Below, piece by piece: positions 56,575 to 64,000 of a stretch of DNA of 64,000 bases. How positions within the stretch are numbered: the stretch's first letter is position 1; every line of letters starts with the position of its first letter. Position numbers and translations under genes: made by a program. Origin of the DNA: Ehretia macrophylla (Eukaryota > Streptophyta > Magnoliopsida > Boraginales > Ehretiaceae); assembly GCA_037974665.1 (NCBI GenBank), contig CM075783.1, forward strand, positions 15,718,762 through 15,782,761, read 5' to 3'. A model generated the notes under the pieces. That model ran no database searches. It saw only the letters and a program-made list of their open reading frames with translations, and was not told where the DNA came from.

Positions 56575-59011
56575 TGACATGAGGATGAGAAAATTGGTTT
56601 CGAGACATTAATTTTCGATACATACTGCATCTTTGTTTTCTATCTTACATATGAATTAGTACATTGATTTAGTGTTGCTACTATGTTTTATATGTCTACA
56701 AGTGTTGTTTAGCTAGTTTAACTTGTTCTTTTTTATTATTATTAGTATTAACCCATGAGGGACAACGCCAAATTAATCGTGTTCTACATTTATTATTATT
56801 ATTATTAACCTCTTTAATCAATCTCTCGTTCTTGTTCGTATGTTACTGTGAAAATATTTCATTTGGAGGTCTTCATTCACGTTACTGCTATTTTATAGGA
56901 GTTGATGGGATCAGTTCAGAGTGTGAAGTTCCCATATTTTGTTCTCAAGTTCACAAATAATTTGAAGCTTTACTAAATTAAAAGCAGCAGGTTACATCTT
57001 ATAACCTTGGATGCTTGTATATGGTTTTTCAATTGCTCTTGTTTGTTTTATATGTGCGTGTAAGTTGTTATTAGCCTTGATAAAATACATTCTGTGTGAT
57101 ATATTGAACCCCACTCATGGAGTAGAGAATTGAGGGAAACAAATCCGTAAAATTTTCTGTTATATTCGGCTGATTGTTGAGAAACTTAGTCTGTGGGAAA
57201 CATTTTTCTGAATTAAACCGAGGATACTAGAAATTAATGTATGAGCTGTAGTTTAAGTACTATGAAATGACAAGTGGGGAAACCAGAGCACCGTAAACAT
57301 CAAAGTTCTATGTTTTATGGAAATTTTTGCTCTCAATCTTTAGTATGTAGTTTCTTTTTGTCTTTGGTTCTATAACTATTGCTGCTAGGTGCTGTAAGAA
57401 AAAAGAACTCAATATGTAGATTCACTTCTGTCTTGCATTGACAAATTGTATATTAAGCTTTAGGTTCAACTTTGAATTATAACATGTTAAAATCAAATAG
57501 ATATTAATCCATGTTGGTATCAGCATACTGTAAGTGTAATCACTAATTGTTATTTAAGGCTGAACTGCATTAACTCCAGATTTCATCTTTCAAAAACTTA
57601 AAGCTGCTCTCAGCGTGTGAAGGATTGAATGCCTAAACTCGAACGTAATTCATTTATGGCTCGGTCAACCTCTCTTCTCTAGTCATTCTATGATCGGGTC
57701 AAAGACTCGGGGTTTATGCAGGGTAAGGGTTTCCAAACAGGTCCGGATTCTGTAGAGGCCTGAACAGATTAATGGTTTTCTGAAGAAATATAGCCTTCAC
57801 ATTGCTTGGAAGAAGAGGGAAATTTTCCGTTGACAGATCAAAGCAGATGTGCTTTCAGTCCTTGTTTGACTCAGAAGATGCATCAAGCTGCTCTGTGCAT
57901 AGGGAGGATTGCAAAGAAAGACCTTGATGCTTGTCTTGTGCCCCTTTAGGTATATGCATCGGGCTGCAAGAACTGTGTGCCTGCAAGGTTTCAAGAATGG
58001 GAAGGCTTTAGAACAAGACTAGAGCCTCATTGTACAAAATATAAGAGATTAGTGTAGTTTGATTTTTTGAAAATAAAATCATATTTTCAAGAGCAACAGA
58101 CAGGATGTGAAGAAAATTCATACATATCTATGTCAGGTCCATATGTGCCTGAAGCATGGCAACTTTAACCTCTCTCTTGAGCGCTCATATCATGGGTGCC
58201 TGTATTTGAAGTCATGTTCTCTTCAACTGGGGATGAATGTACCCGTTCCCCGCGATCTTGACTTCTCAAAAACTGTAATTACAGAATGTTGATAAATCAG
58301 AAAAGCTACCTGTAAAATACCCCTTACCTTAATCATATCATACCGCTAAATCATCAGAAACTCCCACCTAAACAGATTTCATAACTCTGAATCAGATAGA
58401 GTGACTAATGGTAATTACTAACAATAGCCACCATGACTTTGGAAGTAAGTCCACCAAGCCTTTGCCCATCACAGAAATTTGGATTACACTGCATACAATA
58501 TTGTGGAAACCAGTCTTTGAGATTTCATGTCCCTGTTTTGATATCTTCAGGGTAGTCTAGACACAAAATCTATAGGAGATCTCTTGAAAGTAGCTTATGC
58601 TGAAGGATTTCCCTTGGATCACATTTTCCCTTTTCTCACAGTAAGCTCTAACAGCATAAATTTCTACAAACAGATATGCAGAGAGGTTTAAAGATAGCTC
58701 TTTCATAGCTTTTTTTATTTTCAATTTTCACTTGAGGATTTCTCATACTCTACGGGTATCTCTTCCTTCTCTATTAATTGAAAATCCGCTTCCATCTCAA
58801 AAAAAGTTTTTCAGAAAGAGAACAAATATTCATGGAGCGAACAGTAAATATTTCACTCAAGAACACAATCTAGTAAACAAATGGTCACCAACTCAATATA
58901 TATTTATCACTATCAAAAGATGCAGTTTAATCTCAACTAGAAATCTTGAATTTCAATTGGAGAAAGCACAGATAAAAAGAGAGAGATACATCTAGAAAAC
59001 CCCCACAAGAC
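56575..59011. other. Low-copy region without a demonstrable gene
   Basis: AT-rich non-satellite DNA. It holds ATT-type microsatellites near 56,730-56,810 and several short open frames that I cannot assign. One stretch at about 58,552-58,641 on the plus strand (GSLDTKSIGDLLKVAYAEGF onward) is bounded by CTTCAG and ACA/GTAAGC and could be a small exon of an unknown gene. I see no RECG ATPase (GKT) exon here. Confidence 0.5.
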
Positions 59012-59245
59012 CTGTAGTAATCGGTTCATCAGAACAGGCCGCTTCAAATCCCAAATAATTTCTGAAACAGCACGTAGCTGACTGGGAGTAAGGGCATATG
59101 GAAGAGTCTTCAAAAATATCTTGGTAAGACTGGACCATTCTTCTATGAAGACTGGATTTAGTTCAGGCTTCCTGGATCGCTCCAGCAATGCATCTTTTTC
59201 AAACTCTGTGCCAAGACCTTCAAGCATTTGGAACAACTTTCCCAA
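59012..59245 (-). CDS. RECG exon (third visible)
   Basis: Acceptor TTTTGATTTTAG, then 234 bp (78 codons) starting LGKLFQMLEGLGTEF, including LPYALTPSQLRAVSEIIWDL and ending NRLLQ at a CAG/GTCTTG donor. The region matches the start of the RecG helicase domain (TPSQ is motif Q-like). One replacement relative to the form I remember (KRPVL where RPVP is usual) lies near the end. The next expected residues, GDVGSGKT, would come from the following exon. Confidence 0.85.
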
Positions 59246-59708
59246 CTAAAATCAAAAAGATAATTACACCGGTTGATGAGTAAACTATGCCAGAAGATAT
59301 ATCTTACACAATCACCAAATAAGCATGAGATGCATAAGCTCAGAACAGCTTGATAGACGATGTTAACTATAATATACCTCAAATAACAAACTTGATGAAT
59401 ATATATGTAAAGGAATGGTCTTTGCAGCTGCTCACAGAAGCAGAGTAAACCTAGTCGGTGTTCTAATAACAAATCATTCCTCGAACAAAGAAAAGGAAAA
59501 GATATTGTTAAAGAGCATTTTTGTCAAATATTTTCATAATTACTTAACAAATATAAAACAACAGTCAGCATGTAATTTAGTAATTTTTGTCCCTCCAGAA
59601 ACTACATGAATAACTGACATGCACACTCCATCATGACTTCCACTCCATCTACAATCAGATTACATAGTGTAACAGAAGAATAGTTAGCATTCCCAAGTGT
59701 TGGAAAAA

Positions 59709-59868
59709 GGTTGATGAATTTACACCCCAGAAGAAAGTAAAATAGAGAAATTTACTATGTTTTCATTTGAAGGGAAATTTGTAAGTAAGGTTGATGAATT
59801 TACACCCCAGAAGAAAGTAAAATAGAGAAATTTACTATGTTTTCATTTGAAGGGAAATTTGAATGATA
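59709..59868. repeat. 80-bp tandem duplication in the RECG intron
   Basis: Two copies, offset 80 bp, of a segment starting GGTTGATGAATTTACACCCC and ending GAAGGGAAATTTG. They appear identical in the sequence shown, so the duplication is very recent or an assembly artefact. Confidence 0.9.
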
Positions 59869-60505
59869 CTTACAAGAGAACCATGCAGAAATTGTCTTGA
59901 AACAAGAGAATAAAGAGAAACTGAAATATCTCAATACAGAAAACAACTCAGGTTTGTATTGGTAGAAACACTCTTTTCCACAAAATAAGCTAACAAGTTC
60001 TGGCAGCTCAATATGGACGCTTCATGCCTTTACTCTAAACATGAGGATAATGGGGAAGAGACCTCAAATTTTACAAGCTGGGGACAGAATGGAGTCCTGG
60101 TGCAGAACAATACTAAGAACCTGTTAGAACATAACAAACATACACAATGTCCTACAATGATGAGTTACCCAGCAAATGTCATAAAAAAATAACGAGGTAA
60201 CAAGATTTCTATATTCTACAATGGAAAAAAAAAAAAATGAAACAATTGACTTGTTATTCAGAATAAACATACAGGAAGAGATTCGAAATCAATGCACTAA
60301 ACTCTGTTGCGCAAGTGAACAGACGGCCGTGAATAATTAGGACAACCAACCAAACTAGCAAATAAAGCAAAATATATGGAAGTGATCAGAAAGGTCATCA
60401 TTGGGGCATACCTAATGAACCACTTATCAAGTTACTTGCTTACAGCATTACAATCAACGACGAGGGTAGAAACAGCAGAACATCAAATAAAGAAGTTACA
60501 ATTAC

Positions 60506-60596
60506 CTGAAGATAGAAAAACTCGATCAAATATAAGCCGTTTGCGAGCTAAGTCAGCTTCCTTTAAATTCTTAGGCTGGTGGATTCCAAGATATGC
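60506..60596 (-). CDS. RECG exon (second visible), frameshifted
   Basis: Acceptor ATAATTCAG and donor CAG/GTAATTG bound 91 bp. Translation gives AYLGIHQPKNLKEADLARKR then LIFD, as in plant RECG, but then departs from the expected EFFYLQ. The DNA there, GATCGAGTTTTTCTATC, has one more base than needed for D-E-F-F-Y-L. An exon of 90 bp would keep the phase with both neighbours, so one inserted base (within GATCGAG, about 60,526-60,527) explains the frame loss. Confidence 0.8.
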
Positions 60597-61482
60597 CTGA
60601 ATTATTAACCAAAACTCATTGTTCCACCAGAAAAATAACTTCCATTTGTAACACACGAATGTATCATGTACATGAGGTTTTTCTGGCAGAACACTGGAAG
60701 TCCTCCAGTGATACGTATAATAAGGAATTACAGGTGCCCAGTAATTTATTCTTCACCACATTCATTGCTAGTAGGTTACTTAAATTCAAAGTGTAACTAC
60801 TACCATGTGGCTAAGTCACAATGATTATCCCCAATAATATGCAAAGCAAGACCAAAAGGGAAGCAGGAGAAAATGTGAGAGCACAGCACATTCAAATTGT
60901 GAAATCTTTTAGAGCATCAATAGAACCAAAATACAGCATATAACTATAAGCTTTACCTTTGAAGGTTTCAATTTTTAAAGGACTAAACAGATCGAGAACT
61001 AATTATTGCAATTCCCATACAACAAAGATAACTATTTCAGCTATAGGCAACCATCTCCTTCTCTTTTTAATTTTTTAACTTATTATGAATTTATATGTAG
61101 CCTGGCAGTTCCCTCTAGCTACTCAAATCCGTTATATTGCCCCTTCTTAACTACTTTCAGACTCTTGTTCCCACCCCCTCAGCAGCCCCAAACTCTCCTA
61201 CTGTCCTCTTAAAAAAATGCTAGGCCTTTCCTTTATGATCAGCTAAATTGAAATCCAAACTGTTCTTCATAATTTTCAAGATTTCACAGTCAAAGCATTG
61301 TATCAAATGCTTCCTGTCCTGTCATTTTCAAGCTCCATCATCATCAAAGGATGACATACTAGCAGCGCTTTCCCCATAAATACTAATGCATACTACAAGG
61401 CCCACTGAGTGCTGTCACAATTAGATAAAAAACCAGTTTCCCTCTTTTTCCAGGTGCTTTTGCAAGTTTTCGTGCTTCGTTT

Positions 61483-61502
61483 TATATATATATATATATA
61501 TA
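61483..61502. repeat. (TA)n microsatellite
   Basis: About ten TA units followed by AAACT. A short TACA/CATA repeat lies at about 61,551-61,570. Both are in the first visible RECG intron. Confidence 0.95.
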
Positions 61503-61831
61503 AACTAAGAAAGCATAGATATCGATGGGGCACGTGAGAATGACATTGGCATACATATACATACATACATACTCAAGACACATTTTCTCAAATGTTTCTG
61601 GACCCTAAAAGAAGATCACTGTACCAGGCAATATGCGGGCAGCTTACTGGAGATTGTCGCTTACGCTACTTTGAAACAACATTTAGCTTAGGCCAATCGA
61701 CAAAGTCACACTGGGGATATCTATAATTGGCCTAAACAACTTTCAGTTCAGGCCAAAAGTAATTATAAAACAGACCAATAGAAAAAGCACATAAAGAAGA
61801 CCTTCAGAAAGGCATAATCTTGTATACTTAC

Positions 61832-61913
61832 ATCATGGAGGCGGAAAAGTCCAAATTCCTGAATTATATCTCTTGGAATAGGATCCAAATTCGCAGGAAA
61901 CATCTTTAAAGCT
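61832..61913 (-). CDS. RECG exon (first visible)
   Basis: 82 bp between acceptor TTTTCCAG and donor GAT/GTAAGTATAC. After one leftover base the frame reads ALKMFPANLDPIPRDIIQEF then GLFRLHD, matching the RECG segment before AYxGIHxPKN. It ends on a codon boundary, in phase with the next exon. Confidence 0.85.
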
Positions 61914-62059
61914 CTGGAAAATGCAAAAAGCACTATAAGACAGGAATGAACACTTTCAATCCAGTAAAAGTAAATAATTCTAACGGAAAGGACAGTTACT
62001 AATCAACTACATCATCTCACCACTTTAATGGAACTATTTGATATAGCCAGATATATTTC

Positions 62060-62248
62060 TGTTGGAATATCTGCAATTGTTGTAATATTTATTGAGCAAT
62101 GTGTTTGTCAGAAACAACCTTGAGCCATGTGAATCTAGAGCAGTGTGTTGCCTAGATTCGCGTGATGTTTGTTGTATTTAAACTCTAATTTGTATCATCT
62201 TCAGTGTATGAATCAGAAGAATGTTTTTTATCAAAATTCTTTCTTACA
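62060..62248 (+). repeat. Copia 5' LTR (189 bp)
   Basis: Starts TGTTGGAATATC, ends TTTCTTACA, and is followed directly by the primer site. Length and ends are typical of small copia LTRs. The other LTR is outside the window, so no age can be given. Confidence 0.85.
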
Positions 62249-62266
62249 ATTTGGTATCAAGAGCCA
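62249..62266 (+). other. Copia primer binding site
   Basis: ATTTGGTATCAAGAGCC resembles the usual copia primer site for initiator Met tRNA (TGGTATCAGAGC) but has one extra A. That may be a variant of the family or decay. Confidence 0.75.
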
Positions 62267-62305
62267 AAACATATGCTTAAACGTTAGACCGTAGACAAAC
62301 AGAAA

Positions 62306-62338
62306 CCACACACACACACACACAAAAAAAAAAAAAAC
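62306..62338. repeat. (CA)n-(A)n microsatellite in the copia leader
   Basis: About nine CA units run into a pure A tract of about 14 bases. Confidence 0.93.
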
Positions 62339-62349
62339 AAAACTTATCT

Positions 62350-62790
62350 CAATCGCTGAAAAGATCTCCGCCGTCGTCATCTCCGACGACGTCACTCATC
62401 CTCTCCGACGTCGTCACTCGTCATCGCCGACGCCATCATTCTCAGTCACTGTCAGATCTCCGACATCGTCGCTCGTCATCTCTGACATCGTCGCTCGTCA
62501 TCTCCGACGTTGTCCCCGCCGTTGTGTTGCCACATCGTGAGCAGCAGAGTCGTCATCTCCGACGCCACCATTACTGCTAACCTTCGTCGCCGCCGCTGTG
62601 TAGCCAAGTCGTGAGCAGCAGCCCGTCTCGTCATCTCCGGCGTGCGCCTCTGCCACCATGGCTCTCGTCGTCGCCTCTGCCACCACGACTCTCGTAGTCG
62701 CCGGCGAAACCATGTGTTTCGTAGATTGAGCAGTCACATGGTTATTGCTAGCCGTCGTCGCTGGATCTGCTCCCATCATCGCCGGCTAAA
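62350..62790 (+). repeat. GC-rich degenerate repeat in the copia leader
   Basis: Loose repeats of CGTCATCTCCGACG and GTCGTCGCCTCTGCCACC type, much richer in G+C than anything else in the window. The larger pattern GTGAGCAGCAG...CGTCATCTCC occurs twice (near 62,537 and 62,611), and GTAGATTGAGCAG occurs twice (near 62,719 and 62,800). No gene is called on either strand. Confidence 0.75.
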
Positions 62791-63039
62791 CCACGTTTTT
62801 GTAGATTGAGCAGTTGTGTTGTTGCTGATCTGTAATGTTGTGTTCAAGGCTTCCTTACTTATGATGTGTTAAGCCATCTCACCATCAATATCGTCAAGGC
62901 CTGTGTCTGGCATTCACTTGTGAGGTGTCATCAGCAATCTTTTTCTGTCGATAAGTATCAGCTTTCTCTTCAATCTCTCTAAATATCGTTGCTTTATTTT
63001 TTTTAACAGTAGTGTTGTTATTACTACTATTTTTAAGTT

Positions 63040-64000
63040 ATGACATCTATAGCGTCAGAAAAAGAAGAAATTAGTCAGTCAACTGTTCCATCACGCATGG
63101 ACCTTTCTCGTGAGCCTAATGCATCTGCACAGCGAGTCACAAGTGTGTTATTAAATGGAAAAAATTTTCATGCTTGGTCTCGCTCGTTCCGTCTTTATCT
63201 TGGTGGAAAACGTAAACTTGGATGGATTTTAGGTTCGGAGCCTAAGCCGAAAGAAACAGATCCTATTTTTGCTCAATGGCATGCGGATAACTGTGTTATC
63301 TTGGGCTGGATGTTCAATTCTATGGATGACCGAATTTATAATATGTTTATGTATCACGAGACAGTTCATGGTCTATGGAGTTCCCTGACAAAGATGTATG
63401 CCCATACACGTCATGATTCTCGAATTTTCGAGCTTTACCGTGAAATTTCTCATGCTTCTCAGACGACTTTGGGATTCTCTGTTGCAGATTACTTTGGATA
63501 TCTCCAAACTAGATGGGAAGAACTAGCTCAATATGAGCCTTTGAGTGACTTCCCTAATGATGCTGAAATTGAGACTAAACGTCTGGATCATCGTCGGACT
63601 TATCAGTTCTTGATGGGTCTAAAGCCTGAGTTTGAGAATCTTTGAACCCAGATTTTAAATACATCTCCTCTACCTTCTCTATACGAGGCATTTACAATTG
63701 TGGATGGTGATGATCGAAGGCGTCTTCTTCTTGCACCCGAACCCATTCAGTCTGTTCCGGACCAGATGGCATTTGCTGTTCCTTCAGGTTTTCGGCAAAC
63801 AGGCACTCGTCCGTATTGCCAACATTGTCGGAAACCTGGTCACCTCATTGATCGATGTTTCACTCTTCATCCTGAATTAAAGCAACAATATTATAGAAAC
63901 CGTGGTGGTGGACAAAAGAAAGGAGGTCCTCGTATTGGAGCTGTGGTTGAATTGGCATCCCCTTCAGCCTCAACAGAACTAATTTCTTCCCAACCAAATT
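63040..64000 (+). pseudogene. Copia gag remnant
   Basis: Starts at ATG (MTSIASEKEE) and carries the copia gag pattern LNGKNFHAWSRSFRLYLGGK, then KLGWILG, ELYREISH and WEELAQYEPL, and a zinc knuckle CQHCRKPGHLIDRC (C-X2-C-X4-H-X4-C) followed by FTLHPE. These motifs fit plant Ty1/copia gag; I do not assign a clade. The frame is broken at least once in the visible part and continues past the window end. Confidence 0.85.

Larger units (their letters stand above)
59012..61913 (-). pseudogene. RECG helicase homologue, partial, probably a pseudogene
   Basis: Three minus-strand exons in the right order match the middle of plant RECG (ATP-dependent DNA helicase RecG homologue, which processes stalled forks and recombination intermediates in organelles): 61,913-61,832, 60,596-60,506 and 59,245-59,012, separated by introns of about 1.24 and 1.26 kb with GT/AG ends. 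They cover the segment just before the helicase ATPase core. The middle exon carries one extra base, and the next exon, which should hold the GDVGSGKT loop, is not found in the remaining 3.4 kb before the satellite. A copia element sits upstream of the first visible exon. I infer a dead copy; an assembly error or very long introns are alternatives. Confidence 0.75.
62060..64000 (+). mobile_element. Ty1/copia element, 5' part, running off the window
   Basis: Begins with a short LTR (62,060-62,248), a primer site, a long leader and a copia-type gag. It lies upstream of the first visible RECG exon, in what should be an intron. The base quintet before it is ATTTC; the matching repeat would be beyond the window. 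Only the 5' part is visible, and its gag frame is broken at least once, so this copy is probably not autonomous. Confidence 0.88.

Noticed and set aside
57797-57994. Minus-strand 65-codon frame near 57.9 kb
   Set aside because: No match to RECG or any family I know, no splice context and ordinary composition; likely chance.
58552-58641. Possible plus-strand exon (GSLDTKSIGDLLKVAYAEGF)
   Set aside because: Acceptor-like and donor-like edges exist, but I recognise no family and found no partner exons, so I mention it only within the intergenic entry.
62498-62779. Minus-strand 93-codon frame in the copia leader
   Set aside because: It lies in GC-rich degenerate repeat on the opposite strand to gag and shows no recognisable domain.

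Overview
The window looks like plant nuclear DNA from AT-rich, probably pericentromeric or other heterochromatin. A flowering plant, most likely a eudicot, is suggested by Tekay-type Ty3/gypsy chromoviruses with an initiator-Met-tRNA primer site, a Ty1/copia element, and exons of the plant RecG helicase homologue (RECG, organellar in Arabidopsis). I cannot name the species.

Layout. Bases 1-55,635 are one head-to-tail array of a satellite with a monomer of about 376 bp (roughly 89 monomers, all in one orientation), interrupted by three LTR-element insertions. (1) At 7,381-11,184 there is a minus-strand remnant with one very long LTR (3.75 kb). (2) At 16,524-32,392 there is a nest: an outer gypsy element that carries gag but no pol, with flanking repeat ACTTG, hosting inside its 5' LTR a younger Tekay-type element (17,293-25,677, flanking repeat AAAGG). 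(3) At 39,146-41,525 there is a solo LTR. The satellite shows higher-order structure: an adjacent five-monomer duplication, an eight-monomer repeat, and a short monomer variant that recurs together with the same neighbours.

At 55,636 the array stops, 30 bp before a splice-acceptor-like site that opens an RNase H-like gene remnant (to 56,574). From there to 62,059 is low-copy DNA with three minus-strand RECG exons; one carries an extra base, and the ATPase exons are absent from the window, so the copy looks dead. A Ty1/copia element with a 189-bp LTR begins at 62,060 upstream of the last visible RECG exon and runs off the window.

Most unusual observations: a 33-36 codon reading frame near the 3' part of the gypsy LTRs, kept in three LTR families with mostly silent differences and one in-frame length change; a hairpin next to the polypurine tract with one compensatory base-pair change between families; a gag-only element whose pol position holds a T-rich degenerate repeat; and paired inverted repeats in every consensus satellite monomer. 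There is no working host gene that I can demonstrate in the window. All counts and alignments were done by eye.
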